Source: DATNIC01 sp035604635 (lineage in GTDB: Bacteria; Vulcanimicrobiota; Vulcanimicrobiia; Vulcanimicrobiales; Vulcanimicrobiaceae). From it: 5,054 nt of DNA. Made by a program: the position numbers and the translations under genes. The DNA lies in assembly GCA_035604635.1 (NCBI GenBank), contig DATNIC010000074.1, positions 1 through 5,054 on the forward strand, written 5' to 3'. The notes beneath the pieces are model-generated. The model searched no databases and was not told the DNA's origin. It saw only the letters and a list, made by a program, of their open reading frames with translations. Of this stretch, positions 1 to 5,054 are shown one piece after another (position 1 is the stretch's first letter; the number at the start of each line of letters is the position of its first letter).

Positions 1-324
1 GTAGTTGATGAAGGACTCTTGGATGCCGCGGAACGTCGAGCCGGGGGTCACCGCGATGTAGTCGATCGGCAAATTACGAACGACGTCGACCATGTAGTCC
101 GAACCCGGATTGCCGACGTGCAGCTTATCCGAAGCGGAGAACTGAATCGTCGGCTGCGTATCGGCAGCCGCGATAACGGAGGACGGCGGCGGCAATTTCG
201 CCGCGTTCTGCGCCGCCTCGGCCGCGCCGGGCTTGACGGCGACGGCCGCGGCGCCGGCGGTCGCTATGCCGGCTAAAAATGAGCGGCGATCAACTCCGGA
301 CTTTTTCCCGGACTTTTTACCCAT
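1..324 (-). CDS. Tat-exported thiamine-diphosphate-dependent enzyme, N-terminal part (partial)
   Basis: The window shows the first 108 codons; the rest lies beyond position 1. The ATG at 324-322 has GGAGG (335-331) 6 nt upstream, so the start is well supported. Residues 1-11 are lysine-rich (two KKSG units). The twin-arginine motif DRRSFLAG follows at 12-19, then an alanine-rich hydrophobic stretch (about 19-30) and an AxA-type cleavage region near 34-39, which together predict Tat export. Residues 74-108 (GSDYMVDVVRNLPIDYIAVTPGSTFRG onward, ending ESFINY; written here in parts: GSDYMVDVV at 74-82, TPGSTFRG at 93-100) match the start of the pyrimidine-binding domain of acetolactate synthase/benzoylformate decarboxylase-type ThDP enzymes. 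The catalytic glutamate and the GDG...N diphosphate motif would lie outside the window, so the substrate and even activity cannot be judged. The gene is transcribed divergently from the YceI gene. The family call is fairly sure; the specific reaction is unknown. Confidence 0.75.
   Translation of the reverse strand, partial: MGKKSGKKSGVDRRSFLAGIATAGAAAVAVKPGAAEAAQNAAKLPPPSSVIAAADTQPTIQFSASDKLHVGNPGSDYMVDVVRNLPIDYIAVTPGSTFRGIQESFINY
298..321 (-). repeat. 12-bp tandem duplication encoding KKSG-KKSG
   Basis: Two adjacent 12-bp units, GGACTTTTTCCC (298-309) and GGACTTTTTACC (310-321), differ at one base. Read on the minus strand they encode GKKS twice at the extreme N-terminus of the Tat-signal protein, adding four lysines ahead of the twin-arginine motif. 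The duplication is visible directly; any effect on export is inference. Confidence 0.85.
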
Positions 325-330
325 CGTCGT

Positions 331-335
331 CCTCC
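331..335 (-). promoter_or_regulatory. Ribosome binding site of the ThDP-enzyme gene
   Basis: GGAGG on the minus strand, 6 nt before the ATG at 324-322. It is the clearest Shine-Dalgarno sequence in the window and fixes this start. The 11 bases ending in the start codon, GGACGACGATG, recur exactly at the start of the dioxygenase gene (3895-3885). Confidence 0.8.
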
Positions 336-413
336 ACGTTCCCAGGCCCCTAAAGCCCGGCAACATTCTCCGATACAAAACGTGCCTACTTCTTAAAGAG
401 GTCGTTGGAGAAA

Positions 414-419
414 AAGGAG
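414..419 (+). promoter_or_regulatory. Candidate ribosome binding site of the YceI gene
   Basis: AAGGAG lies 12 nt before an in-frame GTG at 432, longer than the usual spacing. A second purine run, AAAGAGG (395-401), is only 3 nt before an in-frame TTG at 405. Which of the two is used decides the length of the signal peptide n-region. I prefer AAGGAG with GTG 432, with moderate doubt. Confidence 0.5.
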
Positions 420-431
420 ATCGCCGGCCGG

Positions 432-1037
432 GTGCACCCATGTATATGTAATTTGCTGAAACGCGCTTTCGTTTGTTTTCTCGTCGTCGCGGCCGCGCTG
501 CGACCGTTTCCAGTCCGTGCCGACGACGTCGCGCTCGATATCGACGCTGCCGCGTCGACGGTCACGTTCACGCTCGGCGCGTTCTTGCACACCGTTCACG
601 GGTCGTTCAAGATGAAATCCGGAACGCTGCACTTCGACCCTGCGAGCGGGAAAGCCGGCGGCGAGATCGCCGTCGATCTGACGACGGGCTCGAGCGGGCT
701 CGGCGCGCGAGATGCCGTCATGCACGGCCAAGTCCTCGAAAGCGGCCGCTATCCCAGCGCCGTTTTCACATCGGATGCGGTCACGGGCCGCCTAAAGCCG
801 AATGGAGAATCGACGCTCGACATCCACGGACGGCTGGCGATCCACGGCGGAGCCCACGAGTGGACGTTTCGCACGACGATCTCGACGAAAGGCGCTCAAC
901 TGGCAGCTACGACGCACACCTCGATCCCATACGTCCAGTGGGGGATGAAGAATCCGAGCACGTTCTTGCTGCGTGTCGACGATCACGTCGAAGTCGACGT
1001 CCGCGCGATCGCGCACATCCGCTCGACGCCGCTGTAA
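432..1037 (+). CDS. YceI-family secreted protein
   Basis: About 201 aa from GTG 432. In-frame alternatives are TTG 405 (210 aa) and TTG 453 (194 aa); there is no in-frame ATG near the signal peptide. An N-terminal signal peptide is visible: LLKR at 8-11, hydrophobic core about 12-23 (AFVCFLVVAAAL), probable cleavage after PVRA at about residue 30. The rest is one YceI domain (about 34-198), a lipocalin-like beta-barrel known in this family to bind isoprenoid-type lipids. Family landmarks are the opening strand and turn IDAAASTVTFTL, GSFK, the RDAVMHG...YPSAVF segment (93-112), the IHGRLAIHGG segment (131-140) and the closing WGMKNPSTFLLRV block (170-182). No lipobox is seen, so it is probably a soluble envelope protein. 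It lies 6 nt upstream of the MFS exporter gene in the same frame, which implies an operon. Family call confident; ligand and exact start not. Confidence 0.9.
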   Translation: MHPCICNLLKRAFVCFLVVAAALRPFPVRADDVALDIDAAASTVTFTLGAFLHTVHGSFKMKSGTLHFDPASGKAGGEIAVDLTTGSSGLGARDAVMHGQVLESGRYPSAVFTSDAVTGRLKPNGESTLDIHGRLAIHGGAHEWTFRTTISTKGAQLAATTHTSIPYVQWGMKNPSTFLLRVDDHVEVDVRAIAHIRSTPL

Positions 1038-1043
1038 AACATC

Positions 1044-2555
1044 TTGATACGAGCTTGGGTCGGCTTCGCACTCATGTGCGTCGGCATGTTCATGGCGATT
1101 CTGGACATCCAGATCGTCTCGGCAGCGCTGCCGCAACTCGGGGATGCTCTGCACATCCGGCTCGATCAGCTCAGTTGGATTCAAACCGCTTACTTGACCG
1201 CTGAGGTCATCGCGATCGCGTTCAGCGGACGGCTCGCGCGCGCGCTCTCGACGACTGGGCTCTTCACCATCGCGGTCGCCGGCTTTACGCTCGCGAGCAT
1301 CGGCTGCGCGCTCTCGGAAAACTTCGGGGCGCTCGTGGCGGCGCGCGCCATCCAGGGACTTTGCGGCGGCGCGATCATCCCATGCGTCTTTACGGCCGGT
1401 TTTCTGCGGTTCTTGGACACGGCTCGGATGCGCGCGATGCTCTTAGCCGGCCTCGCCGCGGTGCTTGCGCCCTCGATCGGACCGCTGCTCGGCGGGTTCA
1501 TCGCCGAAAAACTCGCCTGGCAGTGGATCTTCATCATCAACGTCCCCGTTGGGATCGTCGTCGCTGCGAGCGTCATCTTCTTGATTCGCGTCGATGAGCC
1601 GGATTTGAGCCACCTGCGCGAGGTCGACGTCATCACCGTCTTCGCGCTCGCGATATCGCTCGCGATGCTCCTGATCCTGTTCAAAGTCGGGCCGGAAGAC
1701 CATTGGATGAGTTGGCGCGATTCATCCCTGATGTTCGTGGTGATTGCAAGCGGATGGTTGGGGATTCGCCGGTGCGTGACCAGCGCGCAGCCGCTGATCG
1801 ATTTCGCCCCGCTGCGAGAGCCTCACGTCCGCGGCGCGTGCATCCTCAACTTCATCGTCGGCGCCGGCCTTTACGGGTCGGTCTACGTGCTGCCGCTGTT
1901 TCTGGGCTTCGTGCGGCGGCACACGTCGCTTGAAATCGGGATCATCATGACCGTGACCGGCGTCGCGCAATTGCTTTCGGCGCCGGTTGCGGCTTGGGCC
2001 GAAAAGCACAAGCCGGCGATCGTGGTCGCTGCCGTCGGGTTCGCGCTCTTTACCGCGGGCCTGGCGACCAATGCCTTCGAAACGCCGCGCACCGACGCAG
2101 CCGGCCTCTTCTGGCCGCAGGTCTTGCGCGGCGCCGCGTTGCTGTTCTGCATGCTGCCCCTGACGACGGCTGCGCTCGAGATGCACGGGCCGGAGCAACT
2201 CTCCCATGCGAGCGCGCTGCTCAATCTGATGCGCAATCTCGGCGGCGCGCTCGGGATCGCTTCGGTCGACACGCTCATCAACGTGCGCCCGGCACGGATC
2301 GGGACCGAGATCGCGGCGCGGCTGCTTGCCGGCGACCGCGCGACGGCGCAGTTCGTCGGGCTTCCGCTGGGCCGCTTTCACGGCGTGCCGGTTCACGTCA
2401 CCCATGCACAAGAGCAACTTGCCCGGCCGCTGATCGAGCGCGCGGCGGCAACCTCTGCATTCAACGAAGCTTGGCTCCTGCTGGCGGTCCTTATGTGTGC
2501 GGCTTTGCTACTGCTCCCGCTCCTACGGAGTGGAGATCGCTCACCAGCTGCGTGA
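1044..2555 (+). CDS. MFS efflux transporter, DHA2 family (EmrB/QacA-like, 14 TM)
   Basis: 503 aa, the usual length for 14-TM DHA2 drug:proton antiporters in the inner membrane. TM1 runs into LDIQIVSAALP (20-30), the family's LDxTIVNVALP signature (motif D1). Loop 2-3 carries SGRLARALSTTGLF (61-74), a degenerate motif A lacking the usual Asp and the GRR/GRK basic pair. RAIQGLCGGAIIP (101-113) corresponds to motif B. LAPSIGPLLGGFIAE (141-155) is motif C, typical of antiporters, followed by WQWIFIINVPVG (159-170). A long polar loop (about 412-475) precedes the last helix (about 477-494), as in EmrB relatives. The start is TTG 1044, with no Shine-Dalgarno and only AAC ATC between it and the yceI stop; later ATGs (1074, 1086) would clip TM1. 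Translation is probably coupled to yceI. The 3' end overlaps the convergent minus-strand gene by 65 bp. Substrate unknown; no EmrA-type adaptor gene is in view. Confidence 0.93.
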   Translation: MIRAWVGFALMCVGMFMAILDIQIVSAALPQLGDALHIRLDQLSWIQTAYLTAEVIAIAFSGRLARALSTTGLFTIAVAGFTLASIGCALSENFGALVAARAIQGLCGGAIIPCVFTAGFLRFLDTARMRAMLLAGLAAVLAPSIGPLLGGFIAEKLAWQWIFIINVPVGIVVAASVIFLIRVDEPDLSHLREVDVITVFALAISLAMLLILFKVGPEDHWMSWRDSSLMFVVIASGWLGIRRCVTSAQPLIDFAPLREPHVRGACILNFIVGAGLYGSVYVLPLFLGFVRRHTSLEIGIIMTVTGVAQLLSAPVAAWAEKHKPAIVVAAVGFALFTAGLATNAFETPRTDAAGLFWPQVLRGAALLFCMLPLTTAALEMHGPEQLSHASALLNLMRNLGGALGIASVDTLINVRPARIGTEIAARLLAGDRATAQFVGLPLGRFHGVPVHVTHAQEQLARPLIERAAATSAFNEAWLLLAVLMCAALLLLPLLRSGDRSPAA

Positions 2556-3063
2556 GGACGGCGAAATAGCTCGTCCGCGCGCCGGCGCCGAACTTCGCGT
2601 CGATGTCCGTGATGAGTTGATCGCGCACGGGCCGCGATAGCAAGTTGTCAAGCAGCGTCTCGGCCTGGACCTTGCCGCTTGAATTTAAACTGGTACGGTA
2701 GAGCGCGGCGGCGAGCGCCTTCGTATTCTCCGGCGGCGGTGACGGATCGTCGGGGAGCGTCATATTTTTCTGCTGCACGATCTTCATCGCGTCGGGAACC
2801 GCGAAATCAGAGACATGAAAGAACGACGACATGCTGGAGAGCCCAAACTTCTTGCGCAGGCTTGCAAGCTCCGCGACCTTTTGGTGTCCGAAGAGGCCAC
2901 TCATCAGCCGGTTCGTCGAAAATTTGTCGGGCCCACCTCCCGCAAGATTCATCGAGACGCTGAGGGCGAGATTGGGTGTTCCGGCGGAAGCGGCCGAGCT
3001 GATTGCGCTCAACGACAGCGCCATGATTGCCGCGCCGAGCACGACTCTCTCTAGTTGCTTCAT
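2491..3063 (-). CDS. Small secreted protein of unknown function
   Basis: 190 aa; I do not recognise a named family. Residues 1-27 form a clear Sec signal peptide: MKQLER, a hydrophobic core about 7-20, then SSAASA with probable cleavage after A27. The mature part of about 163 residues has no cysteine, and no obvious catalytic motif is visible. It looks mostly helical: helices are plausible around 59-74 (GHQKVAELASLRKKFG), 76-98, 113-125, 132-156 and 163-179, with a Pro-rich linker DDPSPPP at 105-111. The ATG at 3063-3061 has no evident Shine-Dalgarno. The dioxygenase gene ends 41 bp upstream on the same strand, so co-transcription is likely. The last 21 codons and the stop overlap the C-terminal codons of the MFS gene on the opposite strand. 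Coherent signal peptide and ordinary amphipathic composition argue that it is a real gene rather than a shadow ORF. Confidence 0.7.
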   Translation of the reverse strand: MKQLERVVLGAAIMALSLSAISSAASAGTPNLALSVSMNLAGGGPDKFSTNRLMSGLFGHQKVAELASLRKKFGLSSMSSFFHVSDFAVPDAMKIVQQKNMTLPDDPSPPPENTKALAAALYRTSLNSSGKVQAETLLDNLLSRPVRDQLITDIDAKFGAGARTSYFAVLTQLVSDLHSVGAGAVAKPHT

Positions 3064-3077
3064 GATATGAACGAGGT

Positions 3078-3089
3078 GTTCTGCAGAAC
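3078..3089. promoter_or_regulatory. 12-bp perfect palindrome upstream of the unknown secreted gene
   Basis: GTTCTGCAGAAC is a perfect inverted repeat centred about 20 bp before the ATG at 3063, in the 41-bp gap after the dioxygenase stop. Its half TGCAGAAC also occurs at 3901-3908, 13 nt upstream of the dioxygenase start, which would fit an operator shared by the two genes. However, the same 8-mer (as GTTCTGCA) also appears inside the MFS gene at 2144-2151, and one perfect 12-bp palindrome is expected by chance in 5 kb. Treat as a candidate only. Confidence 0.25.
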
Positions 3090-3104
3090 GAATCGAGCGG
3101 CCCG

Positions 3105-3887
3105 CTAGCTCACGCTAAAACTGTACATCGACAATGCACCGGCCTCATACCCGTCGACGATCGTGCGCAGCTTCTCATCTGCAGCGCGCATCGCCGCGGG
3201 ATAGAGGAGCGGAAGATAGTGCTCCGGCGTCGGAACCGAAAGACGCCCGTCTTCGCGCGCTGCGTAGTCGCACAGCGCTTCTGCGTCGCTACGTTCGAGC
3301 GCGTCGCGCACGTAGCGGTCGAAGCTGACGTTCCAATCGTACGGCGCAGCATCGGGAGTGAAGGTGCAGAGGCGCAAGTTGTGCACGACGTTGCCGCTGC
3401 CCAGGACGAACACGCCCTGATCGCGCAACTGCGCCAGCTTTTCGCCGAACTCCCAGTGCACGGCGGGCGGCTCGGTGCCGTCGATTGAGAGCTGGACGAC
3501 CGGGACGTCGGCCTTGGGGAACAAGTGCATCAGCACCGACCAGGTGCCGTGATCGAGTCCCCAATTCGTGTCCTGGACGACCTCGGCCGGCGCGAGCAGT
3601 TCCGCGATCTCGAGCGCGAGCGCAGGATCGCCCGGCGCGGGATATTGCACGTCGAAGAGCTCTTGCGGGAATCCGCCGAAGTCGTGAATCGTGCGCGGGT
3701 GCGCCATCGCCGTAACCGCCGCCATATTGGTGAACCAGTGGGCTGAAACGCTGAGGATCGCGCGCGGCCGCGGCAGGCTCGCGCCGAACGCGCGCCACGC
3801 TTGCGAATATCCGGTCTGCTCGATGGCGTTCATCGGACTGCCGTGGCCGATGAAAGCAACCGGCATGCGTTTGGGATGTTCTGACAT
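3105..3887 (-). CDS. ygiD: Class III extradiol dioxygenase, 4,5-DOPA dioxygenase (YgiD/DODA) family
   Basis: 260 aa, the normal length for bacterial YgiD and plant DODA proteins of the LigB superfamily. These open catechol rings next to the hydroxyls; E. coli YgiD and plant DODA turn L-DOPA into 4,5-seco-DOPA, the betalamic acid precursor. The conserved histidines are all present: H15 in GHGSPMNA, H50 in SAHWF, H113 in WGLDHGTWSVL, H169 in GSGNVVHNLR and H223 in PTPEHYLPLLY; H15, H50 and H223 sit where the family binds its metal ion. There is no signal peptide, so it is cytoplasmic. The ATG at 3887-3885 is preceded by a weak GGAC element. It follows the groL terminator and so is probably transcribed from its own promoter, with the secreted unknown gene downstream. 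The family assignment is strong; the natural substrate could be another catechol, because no pigment genes are in view. Confidence 0.92.
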   Translation of the reverse strand: MSEHPKRMPVAFIGHGSPMNAIEQTGYSQAWRAFGASLPRPRAILSVSAHWFTNMAAVTAMAHPRTIHDFGGFPQELFDVQYPAPGDPALALEIAELLAPAEVVQDTNWGLDHGTWSVLMHLFPKADVPVVQLSIDGTEPPAVHWEFGEKLAQLRDQGVFVLGSGNVVHNLRLCTFTPDAAPYDWNVSFDRYVRDALERSDAEALCDYAAREDGRLSVPTPEHYLPLLYPAAMRAADEKLRTIVDGYEAGALSMYSFSVS

Positions 3888-3936
3888 CGTCGTCCGTAAT
3901 TGCAGAACCCTCGCGCGGCGCCTTTCGATGCGCTAG

Positions 3937-3979
3937 CTAAAGAAAACAACAAAGGACCCGGCATCGCTGCCGGGTCCTT
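3937..3979 (-). terminator. Rho-independent terminator of groL
   Basis: A perfect 12-bp stem (3952-3963 pairing with 3968-3979, AAGGACCCGGCA with TGCCGGGTCCTT) encloses a 4-nt loop. Read on the minus strand the loop is GCGA, a GNRA tetraloop. It is followed by the T-rich run TTTGTTGTTTTCTTT (3951-3937). The orientation and the position about 36 bp after the groL stop show that it ends groL transcription and insulates the dioxygenase gene. There is no comparable T tract on the plus-strand side, so it is one-directional. Confidence 0.93.
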
Positions 3980-4015
3980 GCGGTCTCGTAGTCGCGATGA
4001 ACTCCCGCTAGGGAA

Positions 4016-5054
4016 TTACATCATCCCGTAGTCGCCCATTCCGCCGCCGCCGCCCATCGGCATGTCCTTCTTGGGCTCCGGCTTGTCGGCGATGAGTGTC
4101 TCGGTGGTCAGGATCAAAGCGCCGATCGACGCCGCGTTTTGGAGCGCCGAACGCGTCACCTTGAACGGCTCGACGATGCCGGCCTTGACCATGTCGACGA
4201 GGTTGCCCGTCATCGCATCGAAGCCTTCGCCGGGCTTCGAGCCTTTGACGCGCTGCACTTCGACCGAACCCTCGAAGCCCGCATTCTCCGCGATCTGGCG
4301 GAGCGGCTCTTCGAGCGCGCGGCGGATGATGTCGACGCCGATCTTTTCATCCGCGTGGCTGCCGTCCTTGCCGAACTCGAGCTTCTCGAGCGCCTTGAGT
4401 GCGTGGACGAGCGAGCTGCCGCCGCCGGGGATCATCCCTTCCTGCACCGCTGCACGCGTTGCCGAAAGCGCATCCTCGATGCGGTGCTTCTTCTCTTTGA
4501 GTTCCGTCTCGGTCGCCGCGCCGACTTGAATCACTGCGACGCCGCCCGAGAGCTTCGCAAGACGCTCTTGCAGCTTCTCACGATCGAAGTCCGAGTCGGT
4601 CTCCTCGACCTGCTTTTTGATCTGCTCGATACGGCCTTTGATCTCGCCCGGCTTTCCCTGACCATCGACGATCGTGGTCTCTTCCTTGGTCACCTTGACC
4701 GTCTTGGCCTTACCGAGCTGATCCGGTGTGATCTTGTCGAGCTTGAGGCCGAGCTCTTCGCTGATGACCGTCGCGCCGGTGAGGGTCGCGATGTCCTTGA
4801 GCATCTCCTTACGGCGATCGCCGAAGCCCGGCGCCTTGACGGCTACCGTCGTGAACGTGCCGCGCAGCTTGTTGACGACGAGCGTCGCCAGCGCTTCACC
4901 TTCGACGTCTTCAGCGATGATGAGGAGCGGCTTCTGAACCTGAACGATCTTCTCGAGGAGCGGCAGGATGTCGGCGATCGCCGAGATCTTGCGCTCGGTC
5001 ACGAGGATGAACGGGTCGTTGAGAACTGCTTCCATCCGCTCCGAGTCGGTGACC
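4016..5054 (-). CDS. groL: Chaperonin GroEL (60 kDa, Cpn60), C-terminal two-thirds (partial)
   Basis: The reading frame stays open to the window end, where VTDSER precedes the internal Met at 5035, so roughly the first 205 residues (E. coli numbering) are missing. GroEL forms the double-ring ATP-driven folding chamber with GroES in the cytoplasm. Visible blocks, counted from that Met: apical domain with KPLLIIAEDVEGEALATLVV (35-54) and KAPGFGDRRKEML (67-79); intermediate domain with LAKLSGGVAVIQVGAATE (159-176); IEDALSATRAAV (186-197), whose Asp188 corresponds to E. coli Asp398 needed for ATP hydrolysis; PGGG (203-206) of the nucleotide pocket; and KVTRSALQNAAS in the equatorial domain. The tail ends GGGGGMGDYGMM, a short form of the usual Gly-Met tail with a Tyr inserted. 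A strong terminator follows. groES and any CIRCE element would be outside the window. The identification is secure and nothing looks damaged. Confidence 0.98.
   Translation of the reverse strand, partial: VTDSERMEAVLNDPFILVTERKISAIADILPLLEKIVQVQKPLLIIAEDVEGEALATLVVNKLRGTFTTVAVKAPGFGDRRKEMLKDIATLTGATVISEELGLKLDKITPDQLGKAKTVKVTKEETTIVDGQGKPGEIKGRIEQIKKQVEETDSDFDREKLQERLAKLSGGVAVIQVGAATETELKEKKHRIEDALSATRAAVQEGMIPGGGSSLVHALKALEKLEFGKDGSHADEKIGVDIIRRALEEPLRQIAENAGFEGSVEVQRVKGSKPGEGFDAMTGNLVDMVKAGIVEPFKVTRSALQNAASIGALILTTETLIADKPEPKKDMPMGGGGGMGDYGMM

Noticed and set aside
325..431. Search for a divergent promoter or operator between the ThDP-enzyme and YceI genes
   Set aside because: No pair of -35/-10 boxes with acceptable match and spacing on either strand, and no convincing inverted repeat; a promoter must be near here but I cannot place it.
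473..1204. Plus-strand open frame of about 243 codons across the YceI gene and the start of the MFS gene
   Set aside because: Extremely Arg-rich, without hydrophobic core or recognisable domain, and out of frame with two clear genes.
1722..2417. Long minus-strand open frame (about 231 codons) opposite the MFS gene
   Set aside because: Its product is dominated by Arg, Asp, His, Glu and Gln with no domain pattern, and it lies wholly antisense to a well-conserved transporter; a typical high-GC shadow frame.
3289..3798. Minus-strand open frame of about 169 codons inside the dioxygenase gene
   Set aside because: Arg/Ala-rich frame-shifted reading of the dioxygenase; the intact dioxygenase frame explains the sequence.
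4002..4013. Small hairpin TCCC-GCTA-GGGA just after the groL stop
   Set aside because: Only a 4-bp stem with no T tract; the real terminator is the 12-bp stem at 3952-3979.
4062..4529. Plus-strand open frame of about 155 codons antisense to groL
   Set aside because: Ser-rich antisense shadow of a highly conserved gene, with no homology pattern or start signal.
1..5054. Possible novel defence, mobile or repeat-based system
   Set aside because: No CRISPR-like repeats, transposase, integrase, toxin-antitoxin pair, nuclease or reverse transcriptase is visible; all but one gene fall in common chromosomal families.

Overview
The window comes from a high-GC bacterial chromosome. It holds six protein-coding genes, two of them cut by the window edges. 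I see no rRNA, tRNA, CRISPR array, insertion sequence or phage gene. GC-rich third codon positions, densely packed genes and several non-ATG starts suggest a soil or environmental bacterium. The partial GroEL is a typical group I bacterial chaperonin. The phylum cannot be fixed from sequence reading alone; an uncultured GC-rich lineage such as Eremiobacterota (WPS-2) is only a guess.

Layout, left to right. (1) Positions 1-324, minus strand: the N-terminus of a thiamine-diphosphate (ThDP) enzyme preceded by a twin-arginine (Tat) export signal. (2) A divergent intergenic region of about 107 bp. (3) Positions 432-1037, plus strand: a YceI-family secreted protein. (4) Positions 1044-2555, plus strand: a 14-TM-type DHA2 (EmrB/QacA-like) major facilitator exporter. 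It starts with TTG only 6 nt after the yceI stop and in the same frame, so the two are almost certainly one operon. (5) Positions 2491-3063, minus strand: a small secreted protein of unknown function whose 3' end overlaps the exporter gene tail-to-tail by 65 bp. (6) Positions 3105-3887, minus strand: a class III extradiol dioxygenase of the 4,5-DOPA dioxygenase/YgiD family, 41 bp upstream of the unknown gene and probably co-transcribed with it. (7) Positions 3937-3979: a strong intrinsic terminator for groL. (8) Positions 4016-5054, minus strand: the C-terminal two-thirds of GroEL, cut by the window end.

Functionally these are three or four ordinary chromosomal units side by side: an envelope or export pair (YceI plus an MFS efflux pump), a divergent exported ThDP enzyme, a dioxygenase plus secreted-unknown pair, and the chaperonin. 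I find no convincing evidence of an undescribed multi-gene system. The points most worth checking are the Tat signal on a ThDP enzyme, the unknown secreted protein with its 65-bp antisense overlap, the single-stop in-frame junction between YceI and the exporter, and a 12-bp palindrome just upstream of the unknown gene.
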